In this document: positions 12,051-23,153 of the stretch, one piece after another
Layout: every line of letters starts with the position of its first letter
Numbering within the stretch: the first letter of the stretch is position 1
Assembly (NCBI RefSeq): GCF_016097555.1
Contig: NC_054702.1
Span: forward strand, 76,015,679-76,079,678
Direction: 5' to 3'
Source: Gigantopelta aegis
Taxonomy: Eukaryota; Mollusca; Gastropoda; Neomphalida; Peltospiridae
DNA: 64,000 bases
The notes under the pieces: model-generated
Told to the model about the DNA's origin: nothing
Seen by the model: only the letters and a program-made list of their open reading frames with translations
The model's database searches: none
Made by a program: the position numbers and the translations under genes

Positions 12051-15000
12051 TATGAACATATACATTTACGAATAGCTGTTTCATTTTATTTTTGTTATTC
12101 AGCTATTCGTACGAAGACATCCAGAACATGGCACAGAATATCTTAAAGCGGACCAAACACAAGCCACTCCTGGGCATCATCTGTGGGTCAGGACTCGGAG
12201 GTCTTGCCGACCTTGTCGATCAGCCGGACATCATCCCGTACTCGACCATACCAGACTTCCCAGTCAGTACAGGTCAGACACGGTGCACGTTATGTAGTAG
12301 AAATGTGCGGTGTAATCTGTATAACGCAATATGTATCGCGATATTTTTCTAGTGTACCGGTATATTGCGTGTATATATTTTGTACGTGTGTTAGTCACAC
12401 GTGATACATATTATATTTTTAAACAAAAACTATCAGTTTAACAAAAAAACAATATCGTCACTTGTTCGGAAAGAATTTCGATTGACATTTATTAAGTTAA
12501 ACAAAATGTACATGGAATTCGAGTACTTTATAAATTCTAGTAACGGAGAATTGGTGTTTGCATTATATCGTGGTACGTATCGCAATATATCGTTGTACGT
12601 ATCGCAATATATCGTGGTACGTATCGCAATATATCGTGGTACGTATCGCAGTTCAGATTCCTGTAAATCATTTTTAAAAAGTTGCAATACCTATCACTAT
12701 TGTGTAGCATGGATATTTATGGATGACAAGACGCTATGCACTTATATTACGATACAAAACAATGCCATTTTCATATTACAAGCAATACACGCAATACATT
12801 AGATGCAGTATAATTTATACACTGTACAATGTAATAGGATTGTTTACATTATTTATTGGAATATTTCTGACTGCGATGTGTTGACTGGCATGTATTTATT
12901 ATAAGGTTTTCTGTTGATGAATAAGGTTTGTTTTGTTTGTTTTCGATTTTGCAGTTCCTGGTCATGTTGGTAAACTAGTATTCGGTTTATTAAAAGGAAA
13001 GCCTGTTGTTTTGATGAGAGGGAGATTTCATTATTACGAAGGATATCCCATGTGGAAGGTATTAATAATTGTTATGTACATGGGCAAACATATATATTTT
13101 TTATTAAATGACGTTGCTACTAACAATATGTACAAATGTTTCGCAATGCCGTAGGAAGGTGCCAAAAAGTAGGGGGGGGGGGGTGGCACACTTTTATATT
13201 TACAAACTTTTACACTATTATAAAACAAATATAAAGCAAAATATCTAAAAAGTGGGGAGCACATGCCCCCCTTGCCCCCTCCCCCGCTTCCTACGTCAGT
13301 GCTTCGCTATTGTTTAGATGTTGGTAAATGTGTATGCAGGGGGAGAGTTTCGGGGTCGAAAGCCCTCCTTGCTGAAGTAAATTTTCTTTTTTGTCAATAT
13401 ATTTTGGGGGAATATGACTCGACCCCACTATAAATTTTGGTCGCCACCTCGCTAAAATCCCTTCATACACGCCTACGTATTTAAGAAAGCAGATATTTTA
13501 AATTGCTTGGCCCAGCACCACTGCACTATGTTCCCTGGGGAGCCAGGCAAAAGAAAACGGGTTCCCTAATACGCACTTGCACTAACACCCAAAGGGAGTC
13601 GGACAAAAGAATAGCGGCTCACTCTACCCAGTCTCAAAATGTTCCAGCAAGGAGCTACCTTTCGATCAACCAAGTCAAATCAACAAATTAGCTCAATTTT
13701 CAATGTTGATGAACCATTCTAAATTATGTGTCAAAATTACCTTCAAGAAATTACGCAACATTTTTTTATTTGGCTTTAATCAATAGCATATTCAATAGCA
13801 CCAAACCCAACTTGTGTTCCCACCCCCACTCCAACCCTTTTCTTGTCCTGGACGGAGGAACCGGTGACAGTCGACACCTGCGCCCATGATGTGCACGTTA
13901 AAACCTATGACCTGAACTACCTTAAATCGCTAATGTGAGAACATTCATTCAGTATACAGAAACTCATGGACGTACTCAGCTGTATGTGGCAAACTTAGCG
14001 CTAATTCGGTAGTTTAAGACTTAAATAATCGTCTTTTGTGTAGTCCTTTGTGGTTTGAATGAGAAGGTATTCGTTAAACATGCATTGAAAAACATTTATT
14101 TCCTTTTTGAAAATCAGAATTTGTTTATAATCCGATTTAGAAAACTAAATTTGTATTCTTTTTTGCACTGTTTTTGGAAATTGTGTTAATCCGCCACTTC
14201 ATAAGCACCGGACTATTATTTTAACTTGATTTTCGTGCTTTAATGTTCAGATACCCTGTCCTAGGAACACATCTCAATTACTATCTGAGCTATCGGTCCA
14301 GGGGCCTAATTCACAAAGGTCTCTTAGGCTCTGCTAGACAACAAAGCATCCTCTTAGCAAGTCTTTTAGCACTGCACTGCAAGATCGCAAAGTTGCGAGA
14401 GTTTAGTGAATTAGGCTCCTGGACTGTGGGTTAATGACTGTTGTTAGTTTTTAAAGATTACTGAAATAAGAGTCGGTGTACACTTACAAGTTACATAATT
14501 TTATCATTGATCTATTAAAATGTACTCTGGGTTTGAGCCGGTACTAGAATGTGAACCCAGTATCTATCAGTCTTAAATCTCATGACTTACGGCTCATATA
14601 GATTGTATACGGAGCGTGCGTGCGGTCCGGCTAAAAAAACATAAATTGAAATACATTAGTTTCAATGAGAGCGTCTAGACTGGATGCGTGCGTCTGCAGA
14701 ACGCATGTGGCCAACCGCAGTAAAATAATCGTATATGACGCACCAGAACCAATCGGATCGCACGCACGCGCCGCGTCCAGTCTATACGAGCCTTTAACCA
14801 CCTTCACCAATGCCGGTGAATTACAAGTATTCTGAAAAGTTTAAGGCATTTGTATAACTGGAGTGGGATTTATCTCAGTCGGTTGAGTGCTCACTTGAGG
14901 TGCTTGCGTCGCAGGATCGAACCACCTCGGTGGACGCATTCAAATGATTAGGGTTTTTTCTCGTTCCAACCAGTGCACCACAACTGGACACAGACCGTGG

Positions 15001-16209
15001 TATGTGCTTTCATGTCTGTGGGAAAGTGCATATAAAAGATCCCTAATGTAGCAAGTTTCCCCTGATGATTACGTGTCAGAATAATGATATGTTTGACATT
15101 TGGATAACTGCTTGTTTGACTAGGTTGCCATGCCAGTGCGTGTGATGAAAGCGATGGGCATCACGACGTTGATAGTGACGAACGCCGCCGGTGGCATCAA
15201 CTCCACCTTCAACAGAGGCGACATCATGATCATCAAGGACCACATCGACCTGCCGGGTTTGACTGGAGAGTGTGTGCTCATCGGCAAGAACGACACCAGG
15301 TACGAACCCTTGATGACGTGTCAGCTGTGTTGTATGTTAATTGTTATCTCCTCACAATTTGAGTTTTAGAATTCTTTCCATAAGACGCTGATGTAGGAAG
15401 GAAGGAAGGAAATGTTTTATTTAACGACGCACTCAACACATTTTATTTACGGTTATATGGCGTCGGACATATGGTTATGGACCACTGTTAAGTGACAGCT
15501 ATTGAGAGAGGAAACCCGCTGTCGCCACTTCATAGGCTACTCTTTAGGATTAACGGCAAGGTTTGTTTATAGGTACCATCCCACAAACAGGATAGTACAT
15601 ACCACGGCCTTTGTTACAGTAGTTATGGAGCACTGGCTGGAACGAGAAATAGCCCAATGGGTCCACCGATGGAAATATCCTAGATCGATCGCGCATCATG
15701 TGAGCACTATACCACTGAGTTACGTCCCACCCGCTAGACGCTGATGTCTTTATGCATTCGGATTAAACAATTGATATACTAGTATGCAGAAATGACACAT
15801 AAAATGTTGTATGCCTTTTATACTATGTAATTCATTGTTGTGTGACAATTCTACATAGTTCTGAACGACAAAACCATAATACGCGATCAAGGCCGTATCT
15901 CTGCACAATGCAGAGTCGAAAGGGTATTTGGCAAAATAGTGATTGAGTCCCAGAATATCTGTCTAGTGTCTCGTTTATAAGAGGACAGCCACTCCGAAGG
16001 AGATCTTTTGCTGGAGATCGCATCCTTGCACCGCCATAAAAAAGAACCGCCTCACCCAAACTAGTTTACTAAATCAAGACAAGTACAGGACAGAGATCAT
16101 TGGAATAAGTACAGTTGTGATGACATACACTCAAGGATCATTGAAACGGCATCATTCTTCATAGCATTTTGTTGTAACCAATGTTTAGAATACATTTGAG
16201 AGGCGGGGG

Positions 16210-16248
<39 letters not shown>

Positions 16249-18145
16249 CACAATCTTAAAGGGTCATTCCTGAGTTTGCTGCATTGTAAGATGTTTCCGA
16301 CTAATAAACTATTTCTACGATTAAACTTTCATATTAAATATATGCTCTTGTTTAGAATATCAGTGTCTGTATATTCGATGTGTTTCTGATCGTCTTAATA
16401 TTTGTAAGAAGCCCAATTTGGATTTTGTCTTCAAATAATTTTGTATGTACGAAAAAATTATATTTTAGGAAATAAAATTAAATTTAACCTAGTACAAATA
16501 TTAGAACGATCAGAAACACGTTTAATATACAGCCACTAATATTTTATGCAGAAAAATATATTTGATATGTAATTACAACCGTTAAAAAGTCTCTGTTAGT
16601 CAATAACATCTTAAAAATTGCAGAAAACTCAGGAATGTCCCTTATACGATATTCGGGGTTGTTTTTTGTGTTTTGTTTTGGGGGGTTTTAATGTCCTTTT
16701 ATGAACGAATGCTATATTATAGCCTGTCGATATCTTGGGAATCATCTTGCCACCTCACTTTTGGATATCGTTTTTAGTAAAACTAAGTAATGAGCTACTG
16801 ACCGACTTCGTTGGTAAACTGCCTTGCTGCTAATCGAAAACAGTAGCCCATGGAATGGTAACAGCAGGTTTCCTCCCTCAATATTTGTGGTCCTTAATCG
16901 TATGTCCGACGCCATATAACCGTAAGTAAAATGTGTTGAGTGTGTCGTTAAATAAAACATTTCTTCCTTCGTTTGCAAATTGAGAAATGCTGTGTGTTGT
17001 GTACATATATTTCTGCGGTTTTCCTAGCACACAGTTTGTTTATCATTAAACTATAATGACATGTATACCAGACATGTAGAGAAGACTACATGACAGAATT
17101 ACCAACTATTTGCAATCCAATAGCCGATGATTAATAGGCCCTACATACTGAATTTTATTTCAGGTTTGGGCCTCGTTTCCCCGCCACAGTGGATATCTAC
17201 GACAAAGAACTACGTGACGTGGCAAAGCAGGTGGCGACCGAGCTGGGCTACGGTCACATTCTGAGGGAGGGCACGTACGTCATGATAGGCGGGCCCACGT
17301 TTGAAACTGTCGCCGAGGGGAAACTTCTCAAGATGTTCGGGGCCGATGCAGTGGGTAAGCATATCTGTTGTACTTTAATAAGAAGATTAATATTTCACAG
17401 AAGTGGGTTCGCTAAGAGCTTGAAAGATAAACCGGCCTCGGTGGTGTTGTGGTTAAGACATAAGGACTGGTGGTAGGACCAGGGTTCTCAGCCCGGTACC
17501 AACTCTCACCAAGAGCGAATTTTAACGACTCAATGGGTAGGTGTAAGATAACTACATCCTCTTCTTTCTCACTAACCACTAATCAACAAGTAACCCACTG
17601 TCCTGAACAGACAACCCAGATAGCTGAGGTATGTGCCCAGGACAGCGTGTTTGAACCTTAATTGGATATATAAGGACGAAAATAAGTTAAAATGAAAAAT
17701 GAAAGATAACCTTGAATTTGAATCTAGTGAACTGTTGGCAAACGTAAATGTTATGAGTCTTTTGAAGTCGTATTTGATATATTTTGACGTTATATCAAAC
17801 TAACATAATAATGCGAGTCTTAGAAGTTTTTCTTGCTGACTGAAGAGACTACTGGGTTTAGGGTTAGATGTCGGGGAGACCTGTTGGTGGAGAACTACAA
17901 TGGATATAAACTACATAACAATCCTCCAATTCTATTTTACAGGAATGAGTACTGTCCCGGAAGCTGTGGTTGCTAAGCACACTGGAATCAAAACATTCGG
18001 AATCTCACTGATCACGGACCTGTTGGCCATGGAGTATGACCAGGCTACAGTCACCACGCACGAAGATGTGCTGGCCATCGGGCAGCAGAGAGCAGATGAC
18101 TTGCAAAAACTGATATCCGCGTTCGTGGAGCGAATTCCACTTTGA
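7420..18145 (+). CDS. PNP: Purine nucleoside phosphorylase, six coding exons
   Basis: Cytosolic purine salvage enzyme that splits purine nucleosides with phosphate into base and ribose-1-phosphate. The exons are 7420-7487, 12103-12272, 12955-13058, 15124-15299, 17164-17354 and 17943-18145. All have AG/GT borders and joined phases, giving 303 residues (human 289, no indel across the core). Motifs in order are CGSGLGG (phosphate loop, ~50-56), [10 protein letters not shown] (Arg/His/Tyr pocket, ~102), [28 protein letters not shown] and the catalytic-loop His at 276. The residue matching human Asn243 is Asp262 (in SLITD) and human Lys244 is Leu, which may alter base choice. The start has a strong context (CACCATGGC). 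The introns hold SINEs and microsatellites. A possible AATAAA is at 19147. Confidence 0.96.
7736..8045. repeat. SINE fragments: tail-B end (-) then tail-A SINE (+)
   Basis: 7736-7777 is the end of a tail-B SINE in reverse (TTGTTTAACGACACCAC). From about 7805 a 5'-truncated tail-A SINE runs forward through the shared domain (CAGCCAGTGCACCACGACTG) to AAAACATTTCTTTATT. Confidence 0.8.
8048..8274 (-). repeat. SINE family D, reverse
   Basis: Reads in reverse as head 4 (CCGGCCTCGGTGGTGTCGTG), a B-box-like region, then the D body (GCCCAGGACAGCGTGCTTC) and tail AATTGGATATAAGCAC. Confidence 0.8.
8733..8876 (-). repeat. SINE head-1 fragment, reverse
   Basis: Contains the central domain start (CCAGTCGTGATGCACTGG), GATCGATCCC and the tRNA-like A-box complement ACCACTGAGCTACGTCC. 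The tail is lost. Confidence 0.75.
8888..9004. mobile_element. Short inverted-repeat element around TA/ATT microsatellites
   Basis: CTGATTAAAATCAGC on the left and GCTGATTTTAATCAG on the right form inverted ends around (TA)n and (ATT)n runs. Outside both ends lies CTGCAATAAAA (8877-8887 and 9005-9015). Confidence 0.6.
9102..9286 (-). repeat. 5'-truncated SINE, tail A
   Basis: Tail and body up to CACCATCCCAT, then cut. It is flanked by a 13-bp duplication with one mismatch (AAAATCAGTGGGA at 9089-9101, AAAATAAGTGGGA at 9287-9299), so truncation occurred at insertion. Confidence 0.8.
9377..9421. repeat. AC microsatellite
   Basis: About 22 AC units with one interruption. Confidence 0.95.
9846..9880 (+). 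CDS. PNP: Candidate alternative 5' coding exon of PNP
   Basis: ATG in good context (AAAAATGGC) opens 11 codons ([11 protein letters not shown]) and ends GG|GTAAGT, the same phase and the same GG end as exon 1 at 7487. Joined to 12103 it gives a 292-residue PNP that differs only at the N terminus. A pyrimidine-rich stretch and CAG precede it by about 10 bases, so it may be an internal exon following an untranslated first exon. No transcript data are available here. Confidence 0.5.
10628..10940 (+). repeat. SINE, head 1 / tail B, full length
   Basis: tRNA-like head (CGTAGCCCAGTGGTAAAGCG, GATCGATCCCC), central domain and tail GTGGTGTCGTTAAACAACAC. Flanked by an unusually long imperfect direct repeat of about 37 bp (10591-10627 and 10941-10977). 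Confidence 0.9.
11988..12045. repeat. Poly-C plus CT microsatellite in PNP intron 1
   Basis: A C run then about 25 CT units, 58 bases before the exon 2 acceptor, where it may extend the pyrimidine-rich region. Confidence 0.95.
12563..12651. repeat. 22-bp tandem repeat in PNP intron 2
   Basis: Four copies of a unit containing CGTGGTACGTATCGCAATAT. Related GTATCGCGATAT text precedes it near 12330, so it is probably part of a larger repeat at 12290-12660. Confidence 0.8.
13147..13300. mobile_element. MITE-like element, GGCGTAGGAAGG ends, copy 1
   Basis: Left GCCGTAGGAAGG and right CTTCCTACGTCAGT are inverted. The interior (GGTGGCACACTTTTATATTT, AATATAAAGCAAAA) matches the copy at 45755. It contains a poly-G tract. 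Confidence 0.7.
13840..13920. repeat. Short dispersed repeat
   Basis: GTCCTGGACGGAGGAACC and CTGCGCCCATGATGTGCAC reappear in reverse and diverged around 9600-9710. Class unknown. Confidence 0.4.
14299..14421. mobile_element. MITE-like element in a D SINE
   Basis: Ends CAGGGGCCTAATTCAC and GTGAATTAGGCTCCTG are inverted repeats with one unpaired position. No coding capacity. It splits the D SINE between GGTC and GACTGTGGG. Confidence 0.7.
14591..14792. mobile_element. MITE-like element with GC-rich ends, possible TTA duplication
   Basis: Left GGCTCATATAGATTGTAT and right TCTATACGAGCC are inverted, followed inward by GGAGCGTGCGTGCGGTCCGG versus GGATCGCACGCACGCGCCGC. TTA occurs next to both ends, as for PIF/Harbinger-type insertions. 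The class is inference. Confidence 0.6.
14861..15110 (+). repeat. SINE, head 3 / tail-B body, 3' end lost
   Basis: The head TATCTCAGTCGGTTGAGTG with GGATCGAACCAC differs from head 1, while the body matches tail-B SINEs. It ends only about 14 bases before PNP exon 4. Confidence 0.8.
15395..15735 (-). repeat. SINE, head 1 / tail A, full length
   Basis: Runs from GGAAATGTTTTATTTAACG to the head complement CACTGAGTTACGTCCCACCC, flanked by a perfect 12-bp duplication AGACGCTGATGT (15383-15394 and 15736-15747). Confidence 0.92.
15748..16817. other. PNP intron 4 interior
   Basis: Holds a GT microsatellite (16210-16246) and otherwise unremarkable AT-rich DNA. Confidence 0.6.
16818..16970 (+). repeat. 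5'-truncated SINE, tail A
   Basis: CCTTGCTGCTAATCGAAAAC through TGTTGAGTGTGTCGTTAAAT to AAAACATTTCTTCC. Confidence 0.8.
17075..17145 (+). repeat. Tail-B SINE remnant next to the PNP exon 5 acceptor
   Basis: AGACTACATGACAGAATTAC, TGCAATCCAATAGCCGATGA, then TTAATAGG. It stops about 18 bases before the exon. Confidence 0.65.
17431..17699 (+). repeat. SINE family D, full length
   Basis: Head CCGGCCTCGGTGGTGTTGTG, B-box-like GGGTTCTCAGCCC, D body (GCCCAGGACAGCGTGTTTG) and tail AAGTTAAAATGAAAAATG, with a perfect 10-bp duplication TGAAAGATAA (17421-17430 and 17700-17709). Confidence 0.9.
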
Positions 18146-20400
18146 CCAATAGCAACAGGGTGCTAGTTCATACCGTATAGAATTATTTCATTGTTAACAG
18201 TGGCGTATATTCGTATGTTTGAGTTATTGGGTGGGTCTGACGACGGTATCACGAGATATTCGAGGGGAGTTAATGAGTCCAGGTAGAGAACAAGTTAACT
18301 CCCCTCAAAATATGGAGTGAGACCCGAGCCCATCCAACAATGAATGTGTTACATACATAACTGACAGCTTATGTGTCATGTGCATAATCATGACAGCTAG
18401 TCTTTTGACGTTTAAAGTGATAGCCCGTGTATGTCGCATAAAATAATGTTCTGTAGGTTTATAAATAATTTATTTAATTTATTCTTAAATTATATTTGTT
18501 TTCGTTATCTTTTACGGGAGGAGCTACAAGTTACACCTAAAAATAATGTGAGTTTTAAATTTAAATATACGTTTTTAAAGAATAGTTTTATAAAAATGTG
18601 TTAAGTGTATTTATGGGGGGGGGGGGGGGGTATTGTTACATATCTGTAGTTCTAGTTCCATTAATATGTATATTTCACACCAGGACAATTAGACTAGATA
18701 AAGGACACTGAAAGAAAACTACAAATACATGTACTGCACTGCAGACTTCGATTAGTAATAAGTGATCTAAATGGCCACAAAGTTACACGCTTCATTGGAG
18801 AGAATCCACATTGTACCTGTGGTCATCACGTTGAAGACTGAACGTCCTGTTATTTTGTCCTGTGTGTAATAGAGAGCGCCAGTCCTACTTATCCTGGTTA
18901 AATCATTTAAATTTAAATATCAACACATTAATATATGGCGATCCCAACTTAACACTACAGGAAAACAGTCTCATCTGCAAAATAATTCACATATATACAA
19001 TAGTTTTACATTCTTCAACACTAAATGCATATCTTGTACTTTCTAAAATGTCCATGTTGACCAGTTAATAGTGCAATTGTATAATGTAGGGAAAGGTCTT
19101 TATATAGGCTATGCCTGTTGACCGATCTCATTTCTTAAAAAACAGAAATAAATAGTGTTCAAACCAAGTGAAGCATATGCGTGACAGCAGGGTATGGTTG
19201 ATTGCTCAATCTTTGATAGTTTTACATCAAATACACAAGCACGGATCCAGGGGGACCCCCTGTTTTAACTCATTTTAAAGTGCTTATCCGTTAGCGCTAA
19301 ACTTGTTTCTGTTTGTTCTCATGTATAAGTAGTTTTGGAACACACACACCCCTCCCGATAAATGAATACATGTTGGATCTCTGGAATAAAAACTAAATTT
19401 AAACGTATGTGTTTTTGTGACTGGTCCCATTATGAATAACAGAAACATAAAGCCTTTTCAGCGCTTTCGGAGTCTAACTAAACCCAACATGAATTTATTT
19501 TCTGAGGGAGGGTAATGAGGATGAGGTGGACCCCACATGGGGGTGGGGGGGGGGAATATATTATAATTCGATGTTTAATTTTTCATTATTTTTATTCTTA
19601 TTATTGGTTTGTTACCATGGGGAATATGCCAGTTTTGGGAACATATTAAAATAACAGCTGTTAACTCTCACCCACATCCCTAACACAAATAAAACTACGG
19701 AAATAAAAATGTGACATTGCCCAAGACTGGCTGTGCTAGTATGATTTAATAATTAGAATTTTTACCTAATAAAAACAAACTATCTATACACTTGCATGTA
19801 TAGTTTATTAGCAATTAATATGCATAATCAGTCGGTACAAAATATATTGTTATTTGTTGAGCATATCTTTTAGCGAGTTTTGCAAAATATACTCCTCTTC
19901 CCAACCCACCAGAAAAAGTAATTTATGATCGGCATATAATTTTTGAAATTGCAATTGTAGCGAGATAGATGTCTATTATTGTTCAATTTATGATACTGAT
20001 AATGTGTGGTGTTTTGGAACATGCACAGTTATTTGTGTATGATATATGATTGATATTGTTTAAATAAGTCGACATACAATTGGAAAGATGATTAATGAAA
20101 ACACAACAACCTTAAGTTGCATAATTATTTGCGAGGAGCATATTTTGCAATAATTATTTTATACATTTATATTTTATTTTGTTTATATGTTATGTTTTAC
20201 GATCATTAGGCATACATATATGTTGTAAATGTCTTGACTATTAAACAATTCTATTTACAATATTGTTGATTTTTTGTTGGGTGTTTTGTGAATTAACGTG
20301 CATGTTTATTAATCATTCTTAAGAAAACATGGACTTGCCAATGGGGGCCAGTAGGTGCCCTTTTTATTCTCGCCTTTATTATGAGGTAAAAAGGCGAAAT
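18146..20400. other. PNP 3' UTR and 3' flank
   Basis: AT-rich, with poly-G tracts at 18616 and 19548. A possible poly-A signal is at 19147-19152. No gene seen. Confidence 0.5.
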
Positions 20401-20522
20401 ATAGGTATTATTACTTCTCCGATGGCGGAACTAAAGTCCTATAAATGTTCATCACAATGCATGTGATTATTGTTTTTGGTGTTGGTGTTTTTTGAGGAAC
20501 ACGCTTTAAGGAACATCCATGA

Positions 20523-20866
20523 ATGCAACTGTCGGCGACATCGAGTAAGTTTATAGTAGGCGAGACACTTGATTCCACTGAATTCTTGTTTAAAGTTGCA
20601 CACCCACCACTAGACACATTTTGGATCCACTTACGACCCAGGCCTACAAACTCAAGATTCAAACATATTCATTCCCCAAAACAACATCTGACATCGCCAT
20701 TGACCGATCGAGTCCACGACTGACAAAAACATATATAGGTATCAACTTTGAAGATTACGAGTATACATCCCTCTTCGCCCAGTTGAAAATCGAATTAAAA
20801 ATTAACATATATGTGCCCTCCTCGTCGCTGGCATCTTCCAACGCTTATGATGATCGAGGGAGATAA
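20523..20866 (+). other. Unrecognised open stretch
   Basis: Two overlapping frames (20523-20723 and 20621-20866) are open and less AT-rich than their surroundings, with text such as STEFLFKVAHPPLDTF and LDPLTTQAYKLKIQ. I do not recognise a family and there is no clear exon structure. It could be a decayed coding fragment or chance. Confidence 0.2.
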
Positions 20867-21099
20867 AGGTTAGTTCGGAGATGAGCGGAATTTAGAATTA
20901 ACGTTAGTAAAAATGCAAAAATTGTCATGACATGAAGAAACTAGTGGCCAGTTTGAGAACTGACTGCACAGTGACAACAGTCATGAAAATGGATTCGGGT
21001 CATTAGAACAATAGTTACGGGCTGCCAGACGGTTGCTGAAACCCCTGGCGAAGTCTGTCTCATGATCAATCTTTGTCGTAAGCTGAGCCTTTTTGGTAT

Positions 21100-21428
21100 T
21101 GAAGAAGGAAATAGTTTATTTAATGACGCACTCAACACATTTTATTTACGGTTATATGGCGTCGGACATATGGTTAAAGACTACACAGATATTGAGGGAG
21201 GAAACCCGCTGCCGCCACTTCATGGGCTACTCTTCTCGATAAGCAGCAAGGGATCTTTTGTATGCACCATCCCATAGACAGGATAGCACATATCACGGCC
21301 TTTGTGGTGCACTGGTTTGTAACAAAAAAAAAAACCTATTAGCTGAATGGATCCACCGAAGTGGTTCGATCCTGCAACGCAAGCACCTCGAGCGAGAACT
21401 CAACCGACTGAGCTAAATCCTGCCCCAC
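21100..21428 (-). repeat. SINE, head 3 / tail A
   Basis: Tail-A body (TTTAATGACGCACTCAACAC) joined to head 3 in reverse (GTGGTTCGATCCTGCAACGC, CCGACTGAGCTAAATCC). A 9-bp duplication TTTTGGTAT flanks it (21091-21099 and 21429-21437). Confidence 0.88.
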
Positions 21429-21499
21429 TTTTGGTATGGTCCCTTCAGTGCGTCGTAACACGGATGACCGGGTAGTTTCTATATCCTATTTTCTTACAT

Positions 21500-21820
21500 G
21501 TAAGTTGGTGGGCACAGGTGTGTATACGGGCTACCAGGGTTTTTTTTGTGTGGGTTTGTTGGGGGGAGGGGGGGGGTAGAGGGGGGTAGAGGGAATGGGC
21601 TGATTCCCCCCCCCCCCCCCCCCCCCAATTAAACGCAAATGCCCGAATCTGGATAACGACGTTTTGCATTAGGCCGACTACCAACCAGCTACGAATCACT
21701 AAGAAATTTTATATGAATTACAACTAATATCGTGAGTTGAATGATGGAAATACATTGCAAAATGTTTTGCGCGAACGTCTCCATCGTTTTCCCCCAATTG
21801 CGAATATTTGATATCTTGGA

Positions 21821-21876
<56 letters not shown>

Positions 21877-21900
21877 GTCTCGTACGCTTATTTTGGTGGG
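21500..21900. repeat. Poly-C repeat family, copy with two long C runs
   Basis: C runs at 21606-21626 and about 49 C at 21824-21872 (one of the longest in the window). GAATGATGGAAATACATTGC and GAATTACAACTAAT match the reverse complement of the copy at 1745-2045. Confidence 0.6.
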
Positions 21901-21928
21901 CGGTTCTCTGTAGGTTTCTGAGGCTGTG

Positions 21929-21930
<2 letters not shown>

Positions 21931-22020
<90 letters not shown>

Positions 22021-22063
22021 CCTCTTACTAACAACTAACCGCTAAATCACTGTCCTGGATAGG

Positions 22064-22094
<31 letters not shown>
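21931..22094. repeat. CT microsatellite and poly-A tract
   Basis: About 43 CT units to 22016. A D-SINE-like scrap (AACCGCTAAATCACTGTCCT) then leads into 27 A at 22068-22094. Confidence 0.85.
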
Positions 22095-22836
22095 CGAAAG
22101 TGGATATAAGCACAAAAATAACTATAAGCAAAATAAACCCCAACTCCATCTGTCCTGCTAAACAAATAATTAAACAACAAAACAAACAAACAATCATAGA
22201 CTTACCTCTATTGATGTATGCCTATCCACTTAACATTTGCCAAAAATATTGCATTTGAATAGCACAAAAGTTAGATGTCGTCATTAGGTAGTAGTAGTAG
22301 TAGTAGTTGACATTTAAAATAAATATGCTTATAAATGTCAAAAAGCGATTCTGTTCCTACAATTCTGAAGTTAAACTATATTCAGAACAATGTATGCAGT
22401 ACTTAGCGCTTTGACATCAATAAGCATATTAAAAATTCAGCATTGTTGACGTCATATCGGGTATGTTGACGTTGTTATGGTAACGTTTTTGGCAATTTTT
22501 GTAAAATGGCGAAATACCATTAAACGCACAGCTCCAGCTCCCCACTATCTGCATCCGCGCCTAACAAATAATAAAGGTAGCGCACAATTATGCACAGTAA
22601 TAATCCACTGTTCATCACCGGCAGGACTGGACTGATGATGCAAACAGTATAAAATGCATTAAAATATTAATTCTTAAAAATAACAGCCAGTTCTTTATCA
22701 AATGTAACATGACATCTAAACCTGTGGGTCATCTTTATTGGATGTTTCAGTAATATAAATCTGGGGTATTTAATTCAATGTATAATATTTACACTTCAAA
22801 AGAAAAATGAATAGTTTGATCCTCATACAACTCTGA

Positions 22837-23153
22837 TGGGCGTGACGTAGCCCATTGGTAAAGCGCTCGCTTTATGCGCGGTCGGTGTGAGATCGATCCC
22901 CGTCGGTTAGCCCATTGGGCTATTTCTCGTCCCAGCCAGTGCACCACGACTCGTATATCAAAGGCCTTGGTATGTGCTATCCTGTCTGTGGGAAAGTGCA
23001 TATAAAAGATCCCATGCTGTATTAGAAAAGATGTAGCGGGTTTCGTCTAATGACTACGAGTCAGAATTACCGAATGTTTGACATCCAGTAGCCGATTATT
23101 GATTAATCAATGTGTTCTAGTGGTGTCATTAAACAAAACAAACTTTTTCTTCG
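22837..23153 (+). repeat. SINE, head 1 / tail B, full length
   Basis: Head GACGTAGCCCATTGGTAAAG with GATCGATCCCC, and tail AGTGGTGTCATTAAACAAAA. The 11-bp duplication TACAACTYTGA (one mismatch) lies at 22826-22836 and 23154-23164. Confidence 0.9.

Larger units (their letters stand above)
14245..14820 (-). repeat. Old SINE family D carrying two nested inverted-repeat elements
   Basis: Reverse D-type text: CCTGTCCTAGGAACACATC, then AGCTATCGGTC, resuming at GACTGTGGGTTAATGAC, later GAGCCGGTACTAGAATGTGA and TTTAACCACCTTCACCAATG. The gaps are filled by the elements at 14299-14421 and 14591-14792. Confidence 0.7.

Noticed and set aside
11793-12075. Open frames of Ser-Leu or Arg-Glu repeats on both strands
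   Set aside because: They translate a CT microsatellite.
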